Assembly: GCA_030267965.1 (NCBI GenBank)
Contig: BRYA01000440.1
Span: 18,685-43,236, forward strand
Direction of reading: 5' to 3'
DNA from: Triparma columacea
Taxonomy: Eukaryota > Sar > Bolidophyceae > Parmales > Triparmaceae
Length of the DNA stretch: 24,552 nucleotides
The notes beneath the pieces were generated by a model that worked only from the letters and a program-made list of their open reading frames with translations, did not search any database and was not told the origin of the DNA. Position numbers and translations under genes: made by a program. Of this stretch, positions 10,537 to 18,970 are shown piece after piece; positions within the stretch are counted from its first letter, which is position 1; each line of letters begins with the position of its first letter.

Positions 10537-10750
10537 CCGTTTGTTGACATAAAATATATTTATTTAGTTTACATAATAATGTATTGCGCACTCTCCCTCT
10601 GATAAGATCTTTGTTTAGTTTGGGTGGGAATAATGATTCCCAGTTTTGTATATTTTTATGGGTTTTTTTCTTGGTATATGTTGTACGATCAGTGACCAAT
10701 CGCTGCCTTTGTCCCCCCTCGACAATTTCCCATTACTGGGCAACTATCGC
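10537..10750. other. 3' flank of ankyrin gene and of a hidden minus-strand histone gene
   Basis: This stretch lies between the ankyrin stop and the assembly gap. It holds the first histone-type 3' hairpin element (minus-strand sense), described separately. Reading the minus strand from the gap edge, stops occur at 10746-10744 (TAG) and 10735-10733 (TAA). One of them could end the hidden gene, but the few codons visible do not let me name it. Confidence 0.5.
10606..10670 (-). promoter_or_regulatory. Histone-type 3' stem-loop element, copy 1
   Basis: Read on the minus strand, an A-rich leader with CCCATAAAAATA is followed by AAACT, the hairpin GGGAAT-CATT-ATTCCC (10641-10626), ACCC and AAACTAAACAAAGA. 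The element matches those after H4, H2B and H2A. Its orientation implies a minus-strand histone gene whose coding region lies in the gap to the right. Confidence 0.8.
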
Positions 10751-11412
10751 NNNNNNNNNNNNNNNNNNNNNNNNNNNNNNNNNNNNNNNNNNNNNNNNNN
10801 NNNNNNNNNNNNNNNNNNNNNNNNNNNNNNNNNNNNNNNNNNNNNNNNNNNNNNNNNNNNNNNNNNNNNNNNNNNNNNNNNNNNNNNNNNNNNNNNNNNN
10901 NNNNNNNNNNNNNNNNNNNNNNNNNNNNNNNNNNNNNNNNNNNNNNNNNNNNNNNNNNNNNNNNNNNNNNNNNNNNNNNNNNNNNNNNNNNNNNNNNNNN
11001 NNNNNNNNNNNNNNNNNNNNNNNNNNNNNNNNNNNNNNNNNNNNNNNNNNNNNNNNNNNNNNNNNNNNNNNNNNNNNNNNNNNNNNNNNNNNNNNNNNNN
11101 NNNNNNNNNNNNNNNNNNNNNNNNNNNNNNNNNNNNNNNNNNNNNNNNNNNNNNNNNNNNNNNNNNNNNNNNNNNNNNNNNNNNNNNNNNNNNNNNNNNN
11201 NNNNNNNNNNNNNNNNNNNNNNNNNNNNNNNNNNNNNNNNNNNNNNNNNNNNNNNNNNNNNNNNNNNNNNNNNNNNNNNNNNNNNNNNNNNNNNNNNNNN
11301 NNNNNNNNNNNNNNNNNNNNNNNNNNNNNNNNNNNNNNNNNNNNNNNNNNNNNNNNNNNNNNNNNNNNNNNNNNNNNNNNNNNNNNNNNNNNNNNNNNNN
11401 NNNNNNNNNNNN
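10751..11412. other. Assembly gap (662 N)
   Basis: A run of undetermined bases. The right edge falls inside the histone H4 coding sequence. The left edge is about 110 bp from a minus-sense histone-type hairpin. The gap should therefore contain most of H4 (+) and a divergent histone gene (-), with H3 the most likely partner. The number of Ns need not equal the real length. Confidence 0.9.
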
Positions 11413-11427
11413 GGATTCGGTGGTTAA
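11413..11427 (+). CDS. Histone H4, C-terminal fragment
   Basis: Immediately after the N run the sequence GGATTCGGTGGTTAA encodes Gly-Phe-Gly-Gly-stop, the invariant C-terminus of histone H4 (TLYGFGG). It is followed 86 bp later by a histone-type 3' hairpin in the same orientation, as also seen after H2B and H2A. Only four codons are visible, so the call rests on this match plus the histone cluster context. The rest of the gene is in the assembly gap. Confidence 0.82.
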   Translation, partial: GFGG

Positions 11428-11485
11428 ATACTCTCGCTTTTGCGGGACGATTTGACTTTCGTACTTCGTACACAACTTATAAAAA

Positions 11486-11548
11486 ACAAAAAAACCCATA
11501 AAAATAACAAACTGGGAATCATTATTCCCACCCATACCAAACAAAGAC
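11486..11548 (+). promoter_or_regulatory. Histone-type 3' stem-loop element, copy 2 (after H4)
   Basis: AAAAACCCATAAAAATAAC leads into AAACT, the hairpin GGGAAT-CATT-ATTCCC (11514-11529), then ACCCATACC and AAACAAAGAC. It begins about 60 bp after the H4 stop and is in the H4 sense orientation. The layout (6-bp stem with two basal G-C pairs, T-A closing pair, 4-nt loop, ACCC after the stem, then a purine-rich tract) parallels metazoan histone mRNA 3' ends. Confidence 0.85.
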
Positions 11549-11803
11549 AGATACAGATACATATACACGTGGTTGAAAGGGGTCGAGGATAGGAGGGGAG
11601 GATGTTAACTAAGTTGTTGTTGTTGCACTACGATGGAACACCTTTCCTTTTACGGTATCGCGGGAAAGGACCGAGAAGGGTTTTGTCATGATAGATATTA
11701 CAACCTGTGAGAATAAATTTTAGCGCTTGAATCGTACATCAACAGGCAGTTTATTACAGTTATTTACAACCCCTCCCCCCCCACCCCATCCCGCCCTCGA
11801 TTG

Positions 11804-11868
11804 GATCTTTGTTTAATAAGGGTGGGAATTATGATTCCCAGTTTTGTATATTTTTATGTTTTTTTTTG
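11804..11868 (-). promoter_or_regulatory. Histone-type 3' stem-loop element, copy 3 (after H2B)
   Basis: On the minus strand: A-rich leader with CATAAAAATATAC, AAACT, hairpin GGGAAT-CATA-ATTCCC (11839-11824), ACCC, then TTATTAAACAAAGATC. The hairpin begins 85 bp downstream of the H2B stop, in H2B sense orientation. The loop differs from copies 1 and 2 in its last base. Confidence 0.87.
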
Positions 11869-11923
11869 GTTTATAGAAAGACGTGACGTCGCGTTAACGC
11901 AACGCTTGAACGCTGTAAAGCAT

Positions 11924-12131
11924 TTAAGCGGAGGAGAACTTGGTGACGGCCTTGGTGCCCTCACTGACGGCGTGCTTGGCGAGCTCTCCGGGGAGCATAA
12001 GCCNNNNCGGGGTGGACCTGCTTGAGCACCTTGTAGATGTAGGAGCTGTAGGACTCGGTCCTCTTCTTGGACTTCTTTCCTCCGGCCTTCTTGGGGGCCT
12101 TGGCGGATTTCTTGCTGGGGGTCTTGGCCAT
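11924..12131 (-). CDS. Histone H2B with collapsed core
   Basis: An ATG at 12131 opens a Lys-rich tail ([20 protein letters not shown]) leading into [17 protein letters not shown], the start of the H2B histone fold. After four Ns (12004-12007) the sequence resumes in a proper H2B frame with [18 protein letters not shown] and AVTKFSSA, ending at TAA 11926-11924. About 49 residues of the central fold that every H2B has are missing, so the NNNN stands for roughly 150 bp lost in assembly rather than a real deletion. The C-terminal Lys that is ubiquitinated in other H2Bs is present in AVTKFSSA. No intron is visible. The gene diverges from H2A across 412 bp. Confidence 0.93.
12004..12007. other. Four-base N gap inside H2B
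   Basis: It sits between VHP and RLMLPGE, where a normal H2B has about 49 more residues. The gap size is a placeholder. Confidence 0.9.
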
Positions 12132-12543
12132 TTCTAGAAGGGAGGGAAGGGAGGAAAGAGAGGGAGCGGCAAGACGGGAGGGGGGGGAGGGTTAGTTTTT
12201 GCTGGATAGTGGAGAGATACGATGGCATAAAGCTGTCCAAGCGTTCGCGATGCCCAAAGAAGGGCCCCGAGCGGACCGTAAGGCGGGATGGTGCGACTGG
12301 GACACTCACTTGTAAGTTGATTTAAATTGACATTCCTGAGGGAGCCCCTGCCCTATCCTCCGCCTCGCAAATTCGCAGAACATTCAGGTTCCTGGTACAG
12401 ACCCAGTAGGTCCTACCTACAAAATCCAGCCAATGAGAAAATGGCTCAGGGTGTGTTTTGCCACGGCACGTCAAAAAATTTCATGTCGCGGGAGGAAAGG
12501 TTGGGGGTGATCGCCAATTTATTAACTTAAACACTCTATCAAC
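12132..12543. promoter_or_regulatory. Divergent H2B-H2A promoter region
   Basis: These 412 bp lie between the H2B and H2A start codons. A CCAAT box is visible on the plus strand at 12430-12434 (AGCCAATGAG), 110 bp before the H2A ATG; CCAAT boxes are common in histone promoters. A short palindrome, GTAGGTCCTAC, lies at 12406-12416. The H2B side has a purine-rich leader (12132-12190). Functional assignment is inference from position. Confidence 0.6.
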
Positions 12544-12982
12544 ATGTCTGGAAAAGGTGCGTGAAAGAGTTGCTCGGGGGCTTCGTAATGGGTCGGGCGA
12601 GGCTTGCGCCACGTTTTCTATTTTGATTACACCCTGAGAGGGGCTGAAATGGAATCCTTGTTCGAGGTCCCGCCAAGGGGGGCTGGAATGTTCAACAACC
12701 GAGGCCTTCTTCTAACCTATCCGTTCCCTCTTCCCCCCACCCGTAGGAAAAGGAAAGGGAAAGGGAGGACGTGGATCCGGAAAGTCCGTGAGCTCTAGCT
12801 CCAAGGCTGGACTTCAGTTCCCCGTCGCTCGTGTCGGCCGCTACCTCAAGAAGGGCGGATANNTCACCCTCGCCGTCAAGAACGACGAGGAGCTCAACAA
12901 GCTTCTTGGCGGAGTCACCATCGCTGCTGGTGGAGTCCTCCCCAACATCCACGCCGTCCTTCTCCCCAAGAAGTCCGAGTAA
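12544..12982 (+). CDS. Histone H2A, spliced, with collapsed core
   Basis: Exon 1 (12544..12556) encodes MSGK plus one base and ends at AAAG|GTGCGT. Exon 2 (12747..12982) begins after CCCGTAG, restoring Gly and continuing [12 protein letters not shown], then [20 protein letters not shown]. Two Ns at 12862-12863 stand where the central fold (about 48 residues) should be. The sequence resumes as [36 protein letters not shown], ending SE-stop. There is no C-terminal SQ(E/D)-hydrophobic motif, so it is not H2A.X-like. A histone-type 3' hairpin lies 76 bp downstream. The intron of 190 bp after codon 4 is notable, because genes with this kind of 3' end are usually intronless in animals. Confidence 0.93.
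12862..12863. other. Two-base N gap inside H2A
   Basis: It falls between KKGGY and TLAVKNDEE, replacing about 48 codons of the conserved H2A core. It is an assembly placeholder, not a biological deletion. Confidence 0.9.
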
Positions 12983-13028
12983 ATATTTACTCTGGCTGCT
13001 TTGAGCTTAGACGTTCGTGAAATATAAA

Positions 13029-13093
13029 CAAAAAAATCCATAAAAAATAAACCAAACTGGATATCATAATATCCACCCAAACGAAACAAAGAC
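13029..13093 (+). promoter_or_regulatory. Histone-type 3' stem-loop element, copy 4 (after H2A)
   Basis: Leader ATCCATAAAAAATAAACC, then AAACT, hairpin GGATAT-CATA-ATATCC (13059-13074), ACCC and AAACGAAACAAAGAC. Compared with copy 3, stem pair 3 changes from G-C to A-T and pair 4 from A-T to T-A. Both changes are matched on the other arm, so base pairing is preserved while sequence is not. Confidence 0.9.
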
Positions 13094-13209
13094 ATGACCG
13101 CACGGTCGCGCAGTTCGAAAAGGGGAAGGTACGGAACGGAACGGTGGGAATGCAATTTTAAGCTAAGGAAATTTGTGTTGTAAAAACAAGAAGGTCTTTT
13201 CCCCTTACG

Positions 13210-16200
13210 TTAAACAATGTTGTCAGCCTCTTCACTATTCAGACTCTGCATCTCCCACAGTTCTACAATATCGATCGAGCACTGGAGAACCCCCAACCGT
13301 TTACCCCCCACCCCTATGTTGACGCGAGCAGTGAAGGAGCAAGTCTCCCCGTTGGTTACCCTCGTCATATACTCCCCGAAGGAAACGACACCCTGTCCTA
13401 GGCAGTCACCCTTTTTATCGTTCAGCTTTATCAAAGCATGTACACCCAATTCTGGCCTGCACTCGCTGATCATTTTAATGCCCTCACAGTGCACACCCTC
13501 ACATTTCTTCCATGCCGTCTTCTTCTCATTATTCATGAGGTGCGCAGTCTCTACGTACACGATGTCTGTGGCGTTCTTAGTCTGGAATGCGACCTGTTTG
13601 CCGCCAGCACCTGCACCCCCTATTGCCTTGGCCAAAGCGTGGACCCTCCTTTCCTCCACCAGAGGGTCCTCTGTCGGGAGAGGGAAGACTACAATGACCT
13701 CCTCAGCCTTTTGGGAAAAGTCGCCTTCTGTAGCTTGAAAATCACCCGCGTGGAATCTGAAGGTGCACTTCGTGCCTTGGTTCTTCCCCCGCCCCCCCTC
13801 CATGGACGAATAAAGGGTGCGCGAGCTCTCGGTCTCGTGTGTGCCGTCATCTTCGACACTGTTGCCCACAACTCCGCCTCTAATGATCCTGTCGTCGACA
13901 AGGAACTTGAACGACCCTGACACAGGGCGATGGTCACTGCCAGTCATTTGATCACATAGTTGATAGGCGAGAGGAGAAATGTCACCTTCTTTGCCAGGCA
14001 GCGCGTGATACAAGATTCTATCAGTGTAGGACGGGATGCGCTCACCAAGCTTTAAAGCAGCGTTGATGCTTTGCTTGACGGTGGTATTGCGTGGCGCAAG
14101 GTCAGCCCTGACCTCCGACTCCTTCTCCTCAAATTCTTTCCCCTTCTTGTCATCTTTGGCGTTCTTCTCCTTGACGTTCGTCGTGAAAGCCTCGAAAAGT
14201 TGGCGGACGTCGGAGTAGTCGCCACAACCACCCTCGGCTCCCATTTTCCTTCTAAAGCTAGGAGGGAACTGGGGAAGTCCACCAGGTTCGGCAAAGTTGC
14301 TGAAAATCTCATTGTGGCCCATGACCATCTGGAGCTCGTCCAGGGAGAGCACACTAGCCCAGGCACCAGCTGCAGCCTCGGAGAGCTTCTTCCCCTCTTT
14401 ACCAACGTCAAGGAGGGCGTACGCTTGCTTGGTCCAGTCCCCTGCTGACCTCCAGTACGTGTCACGCTCAATTTTGCACGCCTGACTAACAAGAGACAGC
14501 ACATTATCAGGACTGCTGCCGCAGCGGAAATTCAAATCACCAAAGACAAATACAAAGTGGTGCGTAAGGTGCGAATCGAAGCCGATATCATCCGCTGTTA
14601 GGACAGCCTTGGTGAGGGTGTCCCTTGAATCGACCAGTCGATGCTTGAGCCTATTCCTTCCTTTACTATTGGCGGCAAAGTGGCCCGTGAAGAAGGCCAT
14701 CGAGGTGTCGTGGTAGATGAAGGGAAGGCCCACAGCGCCCTTGTTAGGAGCCTTGGTGACTATGAGGTCGGCCCCCTTCTTGACCTCGGTTGCGTTACTC
14801 TCTGGCATAAAAAAGGCCCCAGAGTCGACATCCGCCGCCCTCGCGAATATCGTCACAGCAATCATACCGTGGAAGCCGAGGGCTGTGTTGGTGCTTCCGA
14901 TTTCGGCGACGAACATCCTGTAAGACTGGTGTCCTCCCAAGTATTTCCAAAGTTCGTCTCGCAGCTCGTTTAGGCACATACACTCCTGAACTCCGATAGC
15001 ATATACATCATAACCGTGGGGAATCCATTCGGAAAGGTCGCCGAGATCCGGGAGGGGTTTCTCGGCGAGGTTGTAGGTCGAGATGAAGAGGCTCTGCGAC
15101 CGTCGAAGCGAGCCGCGCGGAAAGGTTGCGTTAGTGGGCACGGTAAGGACAAGCTTTCCTTGCCACGCTCATGGCATCCTTGTCGCCGAGCTGCTTTGCT
15201 TTTGCCCATTCTCACCTTCGAAGCCTTGTTCACCCTGGGTTTGTATGCGCCCCGCATGCTCCGACCATCGTGTGATCGGTTGAGGGAAGGAGCGGCGTTC
15301 TGCAAAAGAGAAGCGAAGGGGCCGCTCTTGAAACAGCGGGAGTCTTTCGAGCAGAGGCGAGAGGAAATGAAAGTAACGGGGGGAGAGTTGCAAACGTACT
15401 CGGAAAAGTCGAGGAACAGTTTGGTTTCGAAGAGCCCCCCGTACACGACAGCGTTGAGGAACCCCTGCATCGGTACGAAAAGCACATGCAAGATGAGGGC
15501 CCAGAACACCGTGTCCCCGGACAGGTCCTGAATGCTGCGGTTGAGAAGTCCAAAGAACCAAATGACGAAAAAGATAATCAGATACTGGATCATTTTGCGG
15601 CGAACAGCATTCTGAGCGACCGCAATTGCGCTCGACCCCGTAATGCGCTTGTTCTTCTGCATGCGGTGCCTAATGGCATAGGATACACGGAGGAAGACAA
15701 ACAGGTTGTAAATCCAAGCCATTACGACAAACATGTAAAACGTTGTGAAGCGCAAGGATCCAGTGCCACTCTCGATCCAGCACCACAGGGAGGCAAACCC
15801 TAACTTATCGCCGGCAATCAGACCGACAGCGAAACAAAAGGGAAGGCCGATCGAGACAGTCATATAGTACTTCAGGTTGGACGAGAGAGAGGCGAGGTCC
15901 TATGGGGAGGGTGCAGAGCAAGGAAATTCGGGTTAGGGAGACGAGAAGAATATTGCAGGGGAGACCGGGGAGGACGTGAAAGCACTCACCTTCTTGAGCA
16001 CAACCCAGTTGTACAGGTTGTGAGCCATACAGGAGTTCCAGAAAACCGTCGAGAGGGAAAAGACCTGGATCATGAATCCTTGGGAAAGCGGGGGGAGAGG
16101 AGGAGGGGAGAGAATTAGAGATTATTGTGTGGAAGTGAAGAGGAGCGGAAGTGAAGAGAAGCAGAAGCAAACACTCACCTGAAACTGACAGAACCCACCA

Positions 16201-16436
16201 TCGCTACTACCAGCAACGTAGGGCAGCTCCCCTAAACCGAAGAAGCACGAGGCGACAATGTCCAGACTACTCATAACTAGCACCAACCGATCAGTCGTAT
16301 TGAGGCGCTGCAGGCCTGACAGCTTCTTCCTCCGCAGCAAAGTTGTAATGATTGCCACACTTCCACAGATGGACATCAAAGATGTGACCGTCGCAATCAC
16401 CTGAACTGTGTCCTGCTCTTCCTTCGAAATCGCCAT
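13210..16436 (-). CDS. Class E-type GPCR fused to inositol polyphosphate 5-phosphatase
   Basis: Exons complement(13210..15093, 15216..15299, 15396..15899, 15990..16064, 16179..16436) give about 934 residues. The N-terminal ~270 residues form a seven-helix receptor like Dictyostelium cAMP receptors: TM1 near 13-35, FWNSCMAHNLY in TM3, SLWCWI before TM5, FFVIWFFGLLNR in TM6, LNAVVYGGLF after TM7. The C-terminal domain is a 5-phosphatase with its metal and catalytic motifs intact: FISTYNLAE, GVQE (341-344), NKGAVGL, FGDLNFR (about 491-497), PSYTDR (661-666) and SDHRP (693-697). A C2-like tail with GQGVVSF follows. It presumably removes the 5-phosphate from phosphoinositides or inositol phosphates at the membrane. 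The interval 15300-15395 is open in frame and could be retained, giving 966 residues. The exon 1-2 join may be off by a base (see findings). Confidence 0.85.
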
Positions 16437-16893
16437 GGCGGAAGGATTTCTTCTCTATGCAGTGAGGGAGGAGGAGGAAAACAAGGATTTGTTGAGAAGG
16501 GAACCCCGTGAGTGAGAGAGGGAGGAAATGTGGAGAAAGCGGGGAATTTGACGCAGTTCAAAATTGAAATTAGGTAGAAGAAAAGAGAGACGGATCGGAG
16601 AGGAGAAAGGGAGACGACAACAATGAATGGTGGAAAAAGTCTAGATGGATCTGCCTCCTAGAGAAAAGTGGGTCTTTTTCTCCGAATTTTCGGAGAATTT
16701 TCGTTTTAGTCTTGGGTTTGAAGTGCAAAACACCAAAACAAAAAGGTATTGTACTGCAACATCATCGTCTCACAGCACCAATGCATTCCGTTTATCAAAT
16801 CATTATTTTCGCAGCACTCGGTGTCTACTATGTTTCGGAGCTCCCTTTTGACCTGAAATGTGAACTTACTCTCCCCTCGCTTCAATTTCTCAG
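16437..16893. promoter_or_regulatory. Divergent intergenic region between GPCR-phosphatase and LPMO genes
   Basis: These 457 bp between divergent ATGs should contain both promoters. The left third is a purine-rich leader (on the minus strand, pyrimidine-rich) for the GPCR gene. The short plus-strand open frames near 16645-16897 show no recognisable product. Nothing else is evident. Confidence 0.5.
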
Positions 16894-18970
16894 ATGAAGT
16901 TGACTTTCAAGCTTATTCTAAGTCTTCTGCTGCTATGTGGGTTCGTGGCACCGCATGGTCTCCTGACAAAACCAAAGCCTCGCAATTTGTTCGCGGCACT
17001 GAGGGCTGATGACAAGGGAGAGCCAGAGGTAAGAAACGTCTCCAGCAAGACTAGATTTGAAGGCAATTAGATAATTCTCCCGGCATCTAATAACCCTCTC
17101 CGCCCCCCTCGCTTGAAACTCTAGTGGTGTCCTCACTGCATGAACCGCCCCGACATCCTGGGAGCCTTCGGAACTCAGCCTTATTATGAATTTGACGACG
17201 ACAGGACCATCGAGAGATTTTCAATTTGCGGTGTCGCGCAGGACAACTACAGCCACAAGTACACGGAGGGGAAGGGTCATTGGACAAAGGAGTGGATTCC
17301 CCATCAATCTCTCGGCGAGTCCAACGTAATCGAGAACTTTGCCGGGGGAGATGAGCTTGACATTGAGTTTGAGGTGAGTGTGTTGAGTGTTTGTTGTTGT
17401 TAGCGAAGAGCTCGTTTCCCGCCTCTGTACACCACTTATATCACCACTGACACCATAATCTCGCTCCAACCTCCCCGCTCGTCCTGACCTTCCCCAGATC
17501 ACGGCCAATCACAGGGGCTACATTGAAGTTTCCATCTGCCAGGAGGACCCCCCCACGATGGCCTGCTTCAACAAGGGACTCATGAAGAGGAAGCCCGAAA
17601 CGACGCCGTGGATGACTTCTGCAAGTGGCACGGTGATTCCTTACAATCCCTTGAAGCCTCACCAGGTCTTTGTGCCTCCCCCTGATTGTGGTGAGCCGAT
17701 TGGCCCAAACAACGGTCAGCAAGTAAGGGCGACGGTCCTGTTCCCAGCCGGACTGCTACCGAACAAAATGTCAACTATTAGGTGGCGTTACGTCACCGCT
17801 AACTCCTGCGTCCCACCGGGGTTCAAGGACTTCTTCAAAAACCGCCCTGGCCCTCAAGGTTGTCCAACGATGCCTTGGTCAAATTTGAACATGGCGAACT
17901 GCGGTGCTGGGAGCGAGGCATGGGAGGAGTTCGCGAACTGCGCTGATATTTGGATTGGAACCGCGCAAGCTCACAACGACAAGTACCTCGGTGGTGAACC
18001 GGGAACTCCCCAGGTTGGGAATCCTTCGCCTGTGCCACCCCAGGGTCCAACAAACCCCGCGCCGACGCGTCCGTCGCCCACTCTGCCACCCCAGGCTCCA
18101 ACAAACCCCACGCCGACGCCTCCGTCGCCCCCCCCCCCCACGCCGTCTCCACCAACGACAGACTGTGCCAGCTTGAGCGACACCCACATCGACTGTAAGA
18201 AATCCTGGTTTATCGCCGGTGTTGCAAGCTTCTGCAGTGAAGACCCCTGGTGGGCCGAACAGTGCAAGAAGACGTGCTGCACCTATTCTTCTCCGTCGAA
18301 TCCTCCTCCTACCCCCACTCCGCCATCACCACCACCTCCATCGAATCCTCCTCCTACCCCCACTCCGCCATCACCACCACCTCCATCGACAGACTGTGAC
18401 AGCTTGAGCGACATCGACAACCGCTGTAATTTATCCTGGTTTATCAACGGTGTTGCAGGCTACTGCAGTGAAGGGAACTGGTGGGCCGGACAGTGCAAGA
18501 AGACGTGCTGCACCTATTCTTCTCCGTCGTGTGACAGCTTGAGCGACACCAACAACGACTGTAATAAATCCTGGTTTATCAACGGTGTTGCAGGCTACTG
18601 CAGTGAAGGGAACTGGTGGGCCGGACAGTGCAAGAAGACTTGCTGCACCTATTCTTCCGATCCTGACCAGAGGAAAACCAGTGAGAGGACTGACAGTGAC
18701 AGTACTACGACGACAACAATCACCCCCGCTCATTTCGAAAGAACGACAGCCTTCACTGTGTTCGGCACCCTCGTCGTCCTCGTTGCAACAGCTCTGGTCG
18801 GGTTCAAGATGGGGGAGAGGTCAAGGGCAAGGGATGGTGTCGTTGAGGTTCCTCTTGAGACTTCCACAACGACTTCGTCTCTTCTCCCATTGACGCCTCG
18901 CACGAAGGAGCACACACGCAGACTGACGCCTCGCACGAAGGAGACCCTCAAAGCATTCGATGCGATGTAA
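16894..18970 (+). CDS. AA15-type lytic polysaccharide monooxygenase with three ShK-like domains and a TM anchor
   Basis: Three phase-0 exons, join(16894..17028, 17125..17373, 17498..18970), give 618 residues. A signal peptide (1-20) ends before HGLLTKPKPRN, so the mature protein starts with His21, as LPMOs require for the copper histidine brace. The second brace His is His133 in ITANHRGYIEVSIC, matching the AA15 motif ITANHxGYFEFRLC. LPxxMSTIRWRYVTANSC and EEFANCADIWI match the family's C-terminal part. Then come Pro-rich linkers and three six-Cys ShK-like units (about 351-389, 428-466, 473-511; WFINGVAGYC, QCKKTCC). A transmembrane helix follows (about 546-567), then a short tail with two LTPRTKE repeats. 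The predicted topology puts the copper domain outside the cell, tethered to the membrane. Substrate (chitin, cellulose or another glycan) cannot be read from the sequence. Confidence 0.88.
18296..18385 (+). repeat. Two identical 45-bp linker repeats
   Basis: The 45-bp unit beginning TCGAATCCTCCTCCTACC occurs twice back to back (18296-18340, 18341-18385), encoding the Pro-rich linker SNPPPTPTPPSPPPP of the LPMO gene. The copies read as identical, so the duplication is recent or homogenised. Confidence 0.9.
18395..18657 (+). repeat. Near-identical tandem ShK-like units
   Basis: The second (18395-18510) and third (18530-18646) Cys-rich units of the LPMO gene are almost identical at DNA level; from TCCTGGTTTATCAACGG to the TCC of TGCTGC they differ at only about one base. 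The first unit (18164-18280) is more diverged (IAGVASFCSEDPWWAEQ). This indicates duplication of the last unit after the first two had separated. Confidence 0.85.

Larger units (their letters stand above)
11428..11923. other. Intergenic spacer between H4 and H2B 3' ends
   Basis: About 500 bp between the convergent H4 (+) and H2B (-) stops. Hairpin copies 2 and 3 sit at either end. The middle (about 11550-11800) holds a C-rich tract near 11770-11795 and no gene or RNA that I can recognise. Confidence 0.6.

Noticed and set aside
10029..10550. Minus-strand frame rich in Phe and Ser opposite the ankyrin gene tail
   Set aside because: It is the antisense shadow of the Lys/Glu-rich tail; the plus-strand frame continues the ankyrin protein.
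10606..11548. Inverted repeats flanking the gap as ends of a transposable element
   Set aside because: The same element also follows H2B and H2A in gene-sense orientation, with a conserved hairpin and histone-like flanks, so histone 3' processing explains it better.
10584..11568. Long open frames spanning the N run on both strands
   Set aside because: They consist almost entirely of undetermined residues; the real coding signal is only the four H4 codons at the right edge.
11854..12309. Minus-strand 151-codon frame across the H2B locus
   Set aside because: It is a different frame from the H2B protein and includes the placeholder Ns; the frame from 12131 gives clear histone sequence.
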